A stretch of DNA of 17,698 bases, from positions 1 through 17,698 of the forward strand of contig CAZJRB010000140.1 of the NCBI GenBank assembly GCA_964547995.1, written 5' to 3'. Source of the DNA: CAZJRB01 sp964547995. GTDB taxonomy: Bacteria > Planctomycetota > Planctomycetia > Pirellulales > Thermoguttaceae. Numbering within the stretch: the stretch's first letter is position 1; each line of letters starts with the position of its first letter. The notes beneath the pieces are model-generated. The model did no database searches. It was not told the origin of the DNA and worked only from the letters and a program-made list of their open reading frames with translations. Positions 6,358 to 14,631 of the stretch are shown here, in pieces. The position numbers and the translations under genes are program-made.

Positions 6358-8577
6358 CTAGGAACCCTTGGTGGGTTTACGGGTAGCTTTTTCGGCGGTC
6401 TTGTTGATTTCATCTTGCTTCGGCCGGTCGATGAGGAATCCGCCCCAACTGCCGCGTTGGATGAAGCTGTTGTTTCGGGCGCCGCTTCCGTACTTGTCGG
6501 TTCCGCCGTAATCGATCACGAAACTGAAGTTGCCGCCACAACGGGGCATGGGATGGTATGAGATTCCGGACGACGCGCGGCCCTGGCGGGAGCCGAGGTA
6601 GACGTCCTTGCCGTCGAAGTCATACAGCACCCCGAGGCTGGCCTGGGCGCCCATGCCCTCGTTGCCGCTGTAGCGGTCGTTTCCACCGAAGTCGCACAGG
6701 TACCCGACGGCGCAATCCCAGCCGTACCCGACGCCCATGATCGTGCTGTTGTAGGTATCGTTGCCCTCATCATCGAAGAGAAACCCCACGGCGTAGTGAA
6801 CTGCGAAGCCGTTGCTGAAGCGGACAAACCGCCGCTGGGTGCGTGCCCCGCCCGAATAGGCCTTTCGCGTGGCGCCCAGTCGCTGATCGTTTCCGCCGAA
6901 GTCCCGGGCGATGCCGACTCCGCACCAGTATCCGCCGCCGTGGGAGAGGTAGCCGGCTTCGTAGATGTCGTCGCCTCCGCCGTCAAGGATGACGCCGATT
7001 CCGCCGTTGGTGACCGCTCGGAGTCCGCCACCCACGCCTTGCCCCCAACCCTCGTAGCCGGGCGTGGGGTTGTCGTCGTCGAGGTAGGAATTCAGGTAGA
7101 GGCCGCCGCAAAAGTAGTGGTCTTTGCCGTCGAGGTCGTCGAGCAGCCCAAAGCCGAGCGGGCCGCCCATTCCTTGAGCCCACAGCGCGGCATGGTAGCG
7201 GTCGTTTCCGCTGCGGTCGATGTGGATTCCGACGCCGGCCAGCGCTTCACCCTGGGCTCGCCGCAGTCCGATGTAGGTATCGTCTCCGGCGTAGTCGATC
7301 AGGATGCCCGCCCCGCCGACACACGCCCCCTGGGCAACGTCCTTCGCTCGATAGACGTCGTTACCGGCGACGTCGAGCAGCATCGCGATTCCCAGGATGG
7401 CGGACCCCTGGACGCCCGGCTTCTTCGCCTCGTAGGCGTCGTTGCCGTCGAGGTCGATGGTGATCATCACCGGCCGGTGCAGCGAGCATGCGCCTTCATA
7501 ATAGATGTCGTCGCCGCCCAGGTCGATGACGACGTTGACGTCGGGCATTTTATCGAGTTGATAGGTATTTTTTCCGCGGCCGCCGATGATGATCCCGCCG
7601 CCGGGCGTGTTGATCTGCCGGACAATTCCGCCCGTGACGCCCGGCACGGCAACCAATTCATTGCCGGTAATCGCCCCCAACTGTTCGAGGAGTTGGGGAT
7701 TGGCCAGCGGCACGAGCGATTCGGCCGCGCGGTGCATGGCCTTGCGGTTCATCTTCTCGAGCAGATTGCACAACTGGCGCCCGGTGCCGCGTCTTGAGAG
7801 CGTGTGGCCCACGCGGTTGCTGCTGGTAAGGATCGGATAGAGGTTGCTCTGGAGCATGCGGATTTCGCTCTTGGTCAGCGGAGCAAGGGCCTGGCAGTAG
7901 CCAAGCTGGCAATCGGTCAGCGCCCGTTTGACGGCCTCAATCGCTTGCTGTGGCGAGTCGACGGCGTCGAACTCGCGGGGTTTGCGATCGGCCAGGTCGA
8001 GCTTCTTGCCGGCCATGGCCATGATCTCGTCGAGGCCCTTGTGGTCGCCTTGTGCTGCGAGGTGCAGCTTTCGCGTGAACTCTTCGGCCTCGGCCGGGGC
8101 CTTCACGGGGTTGCGGAGCAAGTGGTCGTACCAACTCAGGCGGCAGTTGCCGGCCAACTCCGATCCGGTGTACGGGCGGGCCGAGGAGCTGAGCTTGGCG
8201 CCGGCGAAGCTGCGAAATTGGTTGTATCTGCTTTCTACATTTCGCTTCCTGAGCGCCCGCATAATTTCCCGCTGCAAGAGAGTGACCATGCCCGGGGCCA
8301 GCGATTCGCCGGCGGACTTGGTCTTCGAGGCCGCCTCGTCGGTCTTCTCCGCCGATTTTTCCGTCTTCGACGCCGACTCGGTTCCGGCTGAACCGGCATC
8401 CCGGGACGGGCCGACTTGCGAACCGGACGCAGACCCGAGAGTCGGGCCGGATATTTCACTCGGCCCGTCGGCTTGCACCGCCCGGGGGCTAAACAGCAGC
8501 AGTGCAAGGATCAACAACAGCGGGGCTGAGGCCTTGAGAACCGCAAAAACGGAGTGCCGGTGGCAACGTAGCTTCAT
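6358..8577 (-). CDS. Secreted solenoid protein with about 12 DxxG[ND]DxY repeats
   Basis: The 739-residue product is exported: residues 15-36 form a signal peptide, and AGGAG eight bases upstream fixes the ATG at 8577, although the frame is open to 8712. After a Ser/Lys/Glu-rich linker (about 40-92) and a helical domain (about 95-320), residues 351-724 hold a tandem array with anchor xDxxG[ND]DxY. Anchors start at 351, 374, 401, 427, 453, 480, 531, 558, 601, 628, 652 and 688, with a degenerate one at 716. Spacing is mostly 23-28 residues, the size of a beta-helix coil. The acidic turns could bind calcium much as RTX repeats do, but the motif is not the RTX nonapeptide. I infer a surface or extracellular beta-solenoid. 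No catalytic domain is recognisable, and the function is unknown. It is the first gene of a probable pair with the 4560-6293 gene. Confidence 0.87.
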   Translation of the reverse strand: MKLRCHRHSVFAVLKASAPLLLILALLLFSPRAVQADGPSEISGPTLGSASGSQVGPSRDAGSAGTESASKTEKSAEKTDEAASKTKSAGESLAPGMVTLLQREIMRALRKRNVESRYNQFRSFAGAKLSSSARPYTGSELAGNCRLSWYDHLLRNPVKAPAEAEEFTRKLHLAAQGDHKGLDEIMAMAGKKLDLADRKPREFDAVDSPQQAIEAVKRALTDCQLGYCQALAPLTKSEIRMLQSNLYPILTSSNRVGHTLSRRGTGRQLCNLLEKMNRKAMHRAAESLVPLANPQLLEQLGAITGNELVAVPGVTGGIVRQINTPGGGIIIGGRGKNTYQLDKMPDVNVVIDLGGDDIYYEGACSLHRPVMITIDLDGNDAYEAKKPGVQGSAILGIAMLLDVAGNDVYRAKDVAQGACVGGAGILIDYAGDDTYIGLRRAQGEALAGVGIHIDRSGNDRYHAALWAQGMGGPLGFGLLDDLDGKDHYFCGGLYLNSYLDDDNPTPGYEGWGQGVGGGLRAVTNGGIGVILDGGGDDIYEAGYLSHGGGYWCGVGIARDFGGNDQRLGATRKAYSGGARTQRRFVRFSNGFAVHYAVGFLFDDEGNDTYNSTIMGVGYGWDCAVGYLCDFGGNDRYSGNEGMGAQASLGVLYDFDGKDVYLGSRQGRASSGISYHPMPRCGGNFSFVIDYGGTDKYGSGARNNSFIQRGSWGGFLIDRPKQDEINKTAEKATRKPTKGS

Positions 8578-8928
8578 CGTCCATCTCCTGTCTTCCACCC
8601 CGCGCAGACAGTGTGACCCTATCCTGGGTCGCATGGCACGATGGCCACAGCAGATCGTCAGCCGGGGGGGGCAGACTTCCATGTGGGTTTCTCCGTCCCC
8701 GTGCTGACGCAACCGGGGCGGATTGCCCGAAGTTCATTCCGTGGATTCAGGGGCCGCGTACCAATGGACTGTCAGATTGGCTCGTGCAACTGGCGCGTCC
8801 ACCCGGTCCATCGGCGCAATTTCTCCTTTACCTTGAGTGCTAAGTCCCGCCCTTTTTCCATATTCGCCAAACTCGCCCCAAAACGTCGGGGTGGCCGCAA
8901 TTGGGTAGTCTGGGGAAAGAATTACGGA
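8578..8928. other. 351-nt intergenic region
   Basis: This gap lies between the methyltransferase stop and the repeat-protein start. It contains a run of eight G (8664-8671), an isolated GAGTGCTAA (8835-8843) and a 25-codon minus-strand ORF (8811-8734) with a GGAG eleven bases upstream. I find no convincing promoter, terminator or RNA gene. Confidence 0.45.
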
Positions 8929-10032
8929 TTAGTTGCCCTTGCGTCTGGCGAAGGGTTTTCGCCGGAACGGTCGCTGCAACCCCGCCACGCAAATCTCGCG
9001 ACGATTCGTCTGCAACTGTCTTGCTCGAACGACGTTGTATCCCCAAGTCCTCACCCGGGCCAGGTATTCGGGTATCTCGTCGGCCAGTTTCCACTGCGGC
9101 AGTTTCAACGTCAGCAGCAACCCGCGGATACTTACTTCCGGGTGGGTCACGATGGCCTCGACGCAATCCAGCGTATACTCGGGCGCGACGTTCATGTCCG
9201 CGGTGAGCCAGCGAATCTTGCGAAACTCGCGGCGGCGAACGGCCATGGCCTTGCGCCGGATGTGCGAGAAATTGGGGTGCTCCAGCACACTCGGGTGCAT
9301 CTCCGCCGGGTCGATCCCGGTGACGACGATTCCCCGGGCAAGCAGGGCCTGCGTGGCTCCGCCCGGCGAGCTGCCGATCTCAACACAGCGAGCACCCTTG
9401 CCGATCGGCAACTCCGACCAACGCAGCGCTTCCTCCATTTTCAACCAGGCGCGGCTCACGGCGTCGGCCGGAAGGCGCAACGGCATGATTCCGCCCGGCC
9501 AACGCGAAGGTGTTTCTCGCACCCGATGGTAACCGACCCACCACTCGCTCGGCTCGACCAAGCAGCAGTCGAGCACCAACTCACCCCGCCGGGCCGGCTG
9601 GAGCAAATCGGCATCTTCCGGGGAGAGCATCTCCGGCCGGGGGCAATATCGGCGGATTGCACAGTGGGCCTGCGTTGCCGCCGGAGTGATCGAGGGCTCG
9701 AAACCGCCATTGCCCGGCGCCGCCGTATCGCGCTGCCAGACGTGGATTCGCTGAACCGGCCGGGCCCCGAACCATTCCCATACACCTCGGGCCAACTCGC
9801 CGTCATCCTTGCCAACCGATTTGCCCAATGAGAAGCCGTAGGACCGGGCAAAGACCGATTCCAGGTCGAAGTTTGCTCGCAGGCGGTGATTCTCGGGAAG
9901 CCTGAAGGTGAGAAATCCGGGTCGAGAAAAGGCAAAGCGGAACCCCGGCCAGCGGCGCGCAAGTTCCCCCTTTACGGCCCTCTCGGCCCCGACTTGACAC
10001 GCTACGAACAGGAATCGCGGACCATCCGGCAT
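8929..10032 (-). CDS. rlmM: RlmM-like 23S rRNA 2'-O-ribose methyltransferase
   Basis: This 367-residue cytoplasmic protein matches the RlmM family, which transfers a methyl group from S-adenosylmethionine to the 2'-OH of a 23S rRNA cytidine (C2498 in E. coli). The length is almost that of the E. coli enzyme as I recall it (366). An N-terminal THUMP-like region (about 1-170) precedes a Rossmann methyltransferase domain. RLPADAVSRAWLKMEEA (186-202) closely matches the E. coli linker segment; VEIGSSPGGA (217-226) is the SAM-binding loop. The KDKE catalytic set is complete: K198, D279 (TADMN), K310 (LTLKLP) and E346 (RREICV). A TTG 45 nt upstream (10077) keeps the frame open, but the TATAAT at 10099-10094 would leave almost no leader for it, and GGAAAG precedes the ATG at 10032. 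The modified nucleotide could differ in this lineage. Confidence 0.87.
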   Translation of the reverse strand: MPDGPRFLFVACQVGAERAVKGELARRWPGFRFAFSRPGFLTFRLPENHRLRANFDLESVFARSYGFSLGKSVGKDDGELARGVWEWFGARPVQRIHVWQRDTAAPGNGGFEPSITPAATQAHCAIRRYCPRPEMLSPEDADLLQPARRGELVLDCCLVEPSEWWVGYHRVRETPSRWPGGIMPLRLPADAVSRAWLKMEEALRWSELPIGKGARCVEIGSSPGGATQALLARGIVVTGIDPAEMHPSVLEHPNFSHIRRKAMAVRRREFRKIRWLTADMNVAPEYTLDCVEAIVTHPEVSIRGLLLTLKLPQWKLADEIPEYLARVRTWGYNVVRARQLQTNRREICVAGLQRPFRRKPFARRKGN

Positions 10033-10067
10033 GGCGTGCTTTCCGACCAATACCAGGCTGAGCAGCC

Positions 10068-10096
10068 TTTCCAACAACGGCGTAAGACCGTATATT
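10068..10096 (+). promoter_or_regulatory. Candidate plus-strand promoter
   Basis: TTTCCA (10068-10073, 4/6 to the -35 consensus) and TATATT (10091-10096, 5/6 to -10) are 17 bases apart. Initiation near 10103 would give a leader of about 70 nt for the gene at 10174. It overlaps the oppositely directed TATAAT. Confidence 0.35.
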
Positions 10097-10099
10097 ATA
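10094..10099 (-). promoter_or_regulatory. Perfect TATAAT box for the methyltransferase gene
   Basis: The minus strand reads TATAAT at 10099-10094, which would place initiation near 10087 and leave a leader of about 55 nt before the ATG at 10032. I see no recognisable -35 at 16-18 bases and no extended -10 TG, so strength is uncertain. Confidence 0.35.
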
Positions 10100-10173
10100 G
10101 GGTCTGATGCGAAAACATTGAGACTGCCCGGCGAGGGTAGTCATAACCCCTTTTCTCCCAACGACTAACGAAC

Positions 10174-11277
10174 ATGAGCGATCCAGCAAACCACTGGCGA
10201 GATTTGGCGTCTCAGTTGGGGACCTCCCCCCCTGCCGAGGAGTCGGAAGCCGAGCAAACGGACGAAACGCCGAGCCCGGAAACACCAAGCGAACCGGTAC
10301 TCCCGAGCCCCGAACCCGAGCCCGAGGAATCAGCGCACCAAGAGACGGATGAAAAACCGGCGCCGGAGTCGACTCCCTCTGGTTGGGATACTTTAGCCAC
10401 TGAGTTGGGCATCGAGCCTCGACCGCCGGCTGAGCCCTCGAGCGAGAAGAAGGCTGCGGAACCCCCCTTCCAAAAGAAAATCTTTACCAAAACGAAGGTT
10501 GAGAGGCAATCCAAACCCCGCGACGAAATTGCCAAACAGCCGTTCGGCTACGGCCTCCTTGACGAGACGACTGAAGTCCGGGTGGAGACGGCTGAGTTCG
10601 TCGGAGGATCTACCGACGCAGAGCCGGCCCTGTCGGCCGGACAACCGTCGGAAGGTGTCAAACAGACCCCTTCGCGGCGCCGGCGCATGTCCCGGGACGT
10701 GGAAGATGCCGCCGAGGAGTTGTCCGAGGCGGGATTCGAGGATTCCGAAGAGTTCGAGGCCGACCAGACCGATGAGGTCTCGGACGCAGTTGAAGAGGAG
10801 TCGGTGTCCGGTGAACCGGGGAACGAAGAAGGCAAGGCGGAAAAAAGACGGCCGAAGCGGCGGCGCCGTCGCGCCCCCGGCCGAAAACAGGAGAAAACCG
10901 CCGATTCGGAATCGCCCGCCGACGTGATCGGTGCATCCGACGCGGATGTGTCCGATGTCGAACCCGAGAAACCCTCGAAAAAGGAAAAACGCTCGCGTTG
11001 CAGCAAGAAATCGAAACCGGACAGCGAGGATGAGGAGCGGGACAAGGGCGCTAAGAAAAAGGCGAAACACGGCCATCGTGCCATTCCCACCTGGGAAGAG
11101 GCTATCGGCTTGATTATCGACTCGAACTTGGAGAAACGTCCCAAACGCACCGGAGACGGATCGCGAGGCCGGGGAAAGGGGGGCAAGGGACGAGGGGCGA
11201 GCAAGGATCAAACCGCGAAGGAGGGAAAGGCTAAAAGAGGAGCAAAGGGCTCGTCGCGGAAATCGTCCAAGAAGTGA
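10174..11277 (+). CDS. Highly charged, largely disordered protein
   Basis: The function of this 367-residue protein is unknown, and almost all of it is low complexity. Two short amphipathic motifs are duplicated near the start: HWRDLASQLG (7-16) and GWDTLATELG (70-79). Acidic Glu/Pro/Ser stretches follow each, then mixed blocks of acidic (about 175-215) and basic (RRPKRRRRRAPGRK, 225-238) residues. The only likely folded element near the C-terminus is IPTWEEAIGLIIDSNLEKR (304-322), followed by a Gly/Lys/Arg tail. The composition suggests a nucleic-acid or ribosome-associated scaffold, somewhat like RNase E tails, but no catalytic domain exists. No Shine-Dalgarno sequence precedes the ATG. The YceH gene starts 35 nt after the stop, so the two are probably co-transcribed. 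Confidence 0.8.
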   Translation: MSDPANHWRDLASQLGTSPPAEESEAEQTDETPSPETPSEPVLPSPEPEPEESAHQETDEKPAPESTPSGWDTLATELGIEPRPPAEPSSEKKAAEPPFQKKIFTKTKVERQSKPRDEIAKQPFGYGLLDETTEVRVETAEFVGGSTDAEPALSAGQPSEGVKQTPSRRRRMSRDVEDAAEELSEAGFEDSEEFEADQTDEVSDAVEEESVSGEPGNEEGKAEKRRPKRRRRRAPGRKQEKTADSESPADVIGASDADVSDVEPEKPSKKEKRSRCSKKSKPDSEDEERDKGAKKKAKHGHRAIPTWEEAIGLIIDSNLEKRPKRTGDGSRGRGKGGKGRGASKDQTAKEGKAKRGAKGSSRKSSKK

Positions 11278-11312
11278 ACCGACGTCCTCAGCGGCAGCCC
11301 AAAGGGGAGTGA

Positions 11313-12143
11313 ATGATGGATCAAAACGCCACGCCAGGAGCGGATCAAGCCAAACCGAAGTGGCAGCCGATCGGGGCAATCGATCGCCGTGTGGCCGGCG
11401 CGCTGGCCGAAAAGGCCAAGACGACCCCCGATGCCTATCCCATGTCGCTCAACGCGATCTGCAACGCCTGCAACCAGAAGAGCAACCGCTTCCCGCTGAT
11501 GTCCTTGGATGCCGACGACGTGGAGCAGTCGCTCGAACGCCTCCGCGAGGCGGGGGCGGTCGGAATCATCGAAGGATACGGCCGCGTGGCGAAATTCCGG
11601 CACTACCTGTACGAATGGCTCGGCGTGGATAAGGTCGAGCTGGCCGTCATGGCAGAGTTGCTCCTGCGCGGGGCGCAGACCGTCGGGGAACTCCGTGCCC
11701 GGGCGTCGCGCATGGAGCCGATCGCCGATCTCGCCGCGTTGCAACCGATCCTCGCGGCGCTGAAATCGAGAGGGCTGGTGATTCCGCTGACGCCCGAAGG
11801 CCGGGGACACGTCGTTACCCATGGGCTCTACACGCCGGCCGAGTTGGAGAAGCTTCGAGCCGAATACGCCGGCCGCAGCGGTGGGAAGCCGGTATCCGCA
11901 CCGCCGCCGCCCGCCGCCGAGGCAACGCCTCCGCCGCCACAGCCTGTCGCCGAGACACCGTCTGCCCCGACCGCCAAGCCCGCCGCCACGGTCGAAACCG
12001 AGATCATCAAGGCGATTCGCAAGGACATGGAGCAACTCCTCACGGAAGTCACCCAGTTGCGAAGCGAGATAGCGAACATGCTTTCCGAGCAGGAGCGGAT
12101 CGGCGGCGAGCTGCGCGGGTTGAAGGATTCGTTGGGGGAATAA
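11313..12143 (+). CDS. yceH: YceH/DUF480 family protein
   Basis: The 276-residue product belongs to the YceH (UPF0502, DUF480) family, whose members have two winged-helix domains; the biochemical role is unclear. Family landmarks are visible: VAGALAEKAKTTPDAYPMSL (27-46), then NACNQKSNR (51-59), in the first winged helix, and VELAVMAELLLRGAQTVGELR (108-128) in the second. A Pro/Ala-rich linker (about 195-226) leads to a C-terminal coiled coil (about 227-272) with heptad-like Leu/Ile spacing. It is longer than E. coli YceH (215 residues as I recall), mainly because of the linker. Two ATGs are adjacent: GGAG is three bases from the first (11313) and six from the second (11316), so the second may be used. 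It probably shares a transcript with the disordered-protein gene. Confidence 0.92.
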   Translation: MMDQNATPGADQAKPKWQPIGAIDRRVAGALAEKAKTTPDAYPMSLNAICNACNQKSNRFPLMSLDADDVEQSLERLREAGAVGIIEGYGRVAKFRHYLYEWLGVDKVELAVMAELLLRGAQTVGELRARASRMEPIADLAALQPILAALKSRGLVIPLTPEGRGHVVTHGLYTPAELEKLRAEYAGRSGGKPVSAPPPPAAEATPPPPQPVAETPSAPTAKPAATVETEIIKAIRKDMEQLLTEVTQLRSEIANMLSEQERIGGELRGLKDSLGE

Positions 12144-12209
12144 TCGCCCGACCGGGACGAAACAAACAAACCCTGCGACCACAGGCTTTCCCGAAAGGAA
12201 CAAACGATA

Positions 12210-14621
12210 ATGTGCCGCCAGATCACCTTGAGCATACTGTTTGCATGGTCGATGTTGATAGGCGCCGAACGCGCCGTCACGGCCGAGAAGACTGATGAGA
12301 AGAAGCCCGGGAAGAAAGCGGAAAACTTGTTGCCCAATCCCTCGTTTGAGAAGACGGCCGGCGCCAAACCGGCCAGTTGGACGACCCAGACCTGGGGCGG
12401 CAAAGGAAAGTTCTCCGTCGCCGACGTCGCACGGACCGGCAAACACAGCCTGTTGATCTCGTCCGAGGAAGGAGCCGATTGCGCGTGGACCACTACTGTG
12501 TCCGTCGACCCCCACTCGTTGTACCAGCTCTCCGGCTGGATCAAGACCGAGGACCTCGATCCCCGCCGCGGCGGACGCGCCGCAAAAGGTGCCTTGCTGA
12601 ACATCCACAATCTCCAGCCGACCCAAACCGGCGCCGTCACCGGGACCAAAGATTGGACCAAGGTCCAGGTCGCATTCGACACCGCCGGCGAAACCTCCCT
12701 GCAAATCAACTGCCTGCTGGGCGGATGGGGGCTCGCCACCGGAAAGGCCTATTACGACGACATCCAACTGGTAAAACTCTCCGGCAAGGACTGGCAGCCG
12801 ACCGTCGCGATCGACGCCGCCAAAACCGGCCACCCGATCTCGAAATACATCTACGGCCAGTTCATCGAGCACCTGGGCCGATGCATCTACGGCGGCATCT
12901 GGGCCGAAATGCTCGAAGACCGCAAGTTCTACTTCCCCGTCACGTCCAAGTACGACCCGTATAAGAGGCTTCAGAACACGCGGTTTCCCGTGGTGGGCGC
13001 CTCGCCGTGGGAGATCGTCGGCCCGGCCGGCGGGGTCAAGATGGTCAAGGAGGATTCGTTCGTCGGCGACCAGACACCCTTGGTGAGCGCCAAAAGCGGC
13101 ATTCGCCAAAACGATCTTGCAATTGTGAAGGGTAAAGAGTACGTCGGCTACGTCTGGCTGAAGGCCGACGGCGGCAAGGCGACCGTGAAGATCGCACTCA
13201 GCGGCGCCGAAGGCGATGGGACCACCGTCGAGGTCGGCGACAAGTACGAGAAGTTCCCGCTGAAGTTCACGGCCGCCGAATCGACCGGCAAGGCGTCCCT
13301 GGCCATCCACGTCGAGCAGGGCAAGTGCTACGTCGGCACGGCGTCGCTGATGCCCGGCGATAACGTCGAGGGCTTTCGGGCGGATACGCTGGCGTTGCTC
13401 AGAGAACTCAACTCGCCGGTCTACCGCTGGCCCGGCGGCAATTTCGTCAGCGGCTACGACTGGCGCGACGGCATCGGCCCCCGCGACCGACGCCCGCCGC
13501 GCAAGAACCCCGCCTGGACCGGCGTCGAGCACAACGACGTCGGTATCGACGAGTTCATGGCCTTTTGCAGATTGGTCGATACCGAGCCATACATTGCCGT
13601 CAACAGCGGGCTCGGCGGCTTGAAAAGCGCCGTCGAGGAACTCCAGTACTGCAACGGTGCAGCCGATACCCCGATGGGCAAACTGCGAGCCAAGAACGGA
13701 CATCCCGAGCCCTACAAGGTCAAGTGGTGGGGTATCGGAAACGAGATGTACGGCGGATGGCAGCTTGGCCACATGCCGCTCGAAAAGTACCAGAAGAAGC
13801 ACAACGAGTTCGCCGAAGCCATGCGGAAAGAGGACCCGTCGATCAAAGTGGTGGCCGTCGGCGCCACCGGCAAATGGAGCGAGGGCATGATGCAGCACTG
13901 CGCCGACCACATGGACCTGGTCAGCGAACATTTCTACCGCCACCAGCAAAAAGCCCTGTCGTCGCACGTCAAGCAGATCCCCGACAGCGTCCGCGGCAAG
14001 GCCCAGGCCCACCGCGACTACCGCAAGCGGTTCGATTCTCTGAAGGGCAAGGACATCGACATCGCCCTGGACGAGTGGAACTACTGGTACGGCCCGCACG
14101 TCTTCGGCGAACTGGGCACGCGGTACTTCCTGAAGGACGCCCTCGGCGTCGCGGCCGGCCTGCACGAGATGTTCCGCCACTCGGACCTCTTCACTATGGC
14201 GAATTACGCCCAGACGGTGAACGTCATCGGGGCCATCAAGACGAGCCGGACCGCGGCGGCCTTCGAGACGACCGGCCTCGCCCTCGCGATGTACCGCCGC
14301 CACTTCGGCCAGGTGCCCGTGGCGACGGAGGCCGACGGCCTCATCGACGCCGCCGCCGCATGGACCAAGGACCGCAAGGCCCTGACGGTGGGCGTGGTGA
14401 ACCCGACGCGGCGGGCGGCCACGATTCCGCTCTCTGTGGCCGGGGCCTCGCTGACGGGCGCCGGCACGCGGTGGCTCATCACCGGCGACGATCCCATGGC
14501 CTACAACGATCCGCGCGAGCCGATGAAGGTAACCATCGAGCAGGCCACGGTCCGCGGCGCCGCAAAGACGCTTGCAGTCCCGCCCCTGAGCGTTACCATC
14601 TTTGTACTGGACGTGAAGTAG
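12210..14621 (+). CDS. GH51 alpha-L-arabinofuranosidase with carbohydrate-binding domain
   Basis: This exported 803-residue retaining glycosidase should release terminal alpha-L-arabinofuranose from arabinan, arabinoxylan or arabinogalactan side chains. A signal peptide covers about residues 1-25. A CBM4/9-type jelly roll follows (about 38-190, from NLLPNPSFEK). The GH51 barrel begins near YGQFIEHLGRCIYGGIWAE (215-233) and is interrupted by a second beta-sandwich (about 260-385), as in the plant and animal type of GH51. The acid/base is E512 in GIGNEM and the nucleophile is E622 in ALDEWNYW. A C-terminal beta domain runs from about 690. AAAGGA lies about ten bases before the ATG. The gene starts 66 nt after yceH. 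Base composition becomes much richer in G+C from about 14,100 onward, within the coding region. Confidence 0.95.
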   Translation: MCRQITLSILFAWSMLIGAERAVTAEKTDEKKPGKKAENLLPNPSFEKTAGAKPASWTTQTWGGKGKFSVADVARTGKHSLLISSEEGADCAWTTTVSVDPHSLYQLSGWIKTEDLDPRRGGRAAKGALLNIHNLQPTQTGAVTGTKDWTKVQVAFDTAGETSLQINCLLGGWGLATGKAYYDDIQLVKLSGKDWQPTVAIDAAKTGHPISKYIYGQFIEHLGRCIYGGIWAEMLEDRKFYFPVTSKYDPYKRLQNTRFPVVGASPWEIVGPAGGVKMVKEDSFVGDQTPLVSAKSGIRQNDLAIVKGKEYVGYVWLKADGGKATVKIALSGAEGDGTTVEVGDKYEKFPLKFTAAESTGKASLAIHVEQGKCYVGTASLMPGDNVEGFRADTLALLRELNSPVYRWPGGNFVSGYDWRDGIGPRDRRPPRKNPAWTGVEHNDVGIDEFMAFCRLVDTEPYIAVNSGLGGLKSAVEELQYCNGAADTPMGKLRAKNGHPEPYKVKWWGIGNEMYGGWQLGHMPLEKYQKKHNEFAEAMRKEDPSIKVVAVGATGKWSEGMMQHCADHMDLVSEHFYRHQQKALSSHVKQIPDSVRGKAQAHRDYRKRFDSLKGKDIDIALDEWNYWYGPHVFGELGTRYFLKDALGVAAGLHEMFRHSDLFTMANYAQTVNVIGAIKTSRTAAAFETTGLALAMYRRHFGQVPVATEADGLIDAAAAWTKDRKALTVGVVNPTRRAATIPLSVAGASLTGAGTRWLITGDDPMAYNDPREPMKVTIEQATVRGAAKTLAVPPLSVTIFVLDVK

Positions 14622-14631
14622 GCGTGGGGCA

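Noticed and set aside
8664..8671. Run of eight G as a phase-variation tract
   Set aside because: It lies about 90 nt upstream of a start codon, outside coding sequence and not between recognisable promoter boxes; there is no evidence of length variation.
8578..8712. 45-codon N-terminal extension of the repeat protein
   Set aside because: It would bury the signal peptide, and AGGAG precedes the ATG at 8577 at ideal distance.
8835..8843. GAGTGCTAA, an exact half of the CIRCE heat-shock operator
   Set aside because: The other half at 9-bp spacing matches only 4 of 9 bases, and no chaperone gene follows. A single 9-mer in a window this size is plausible by chance.
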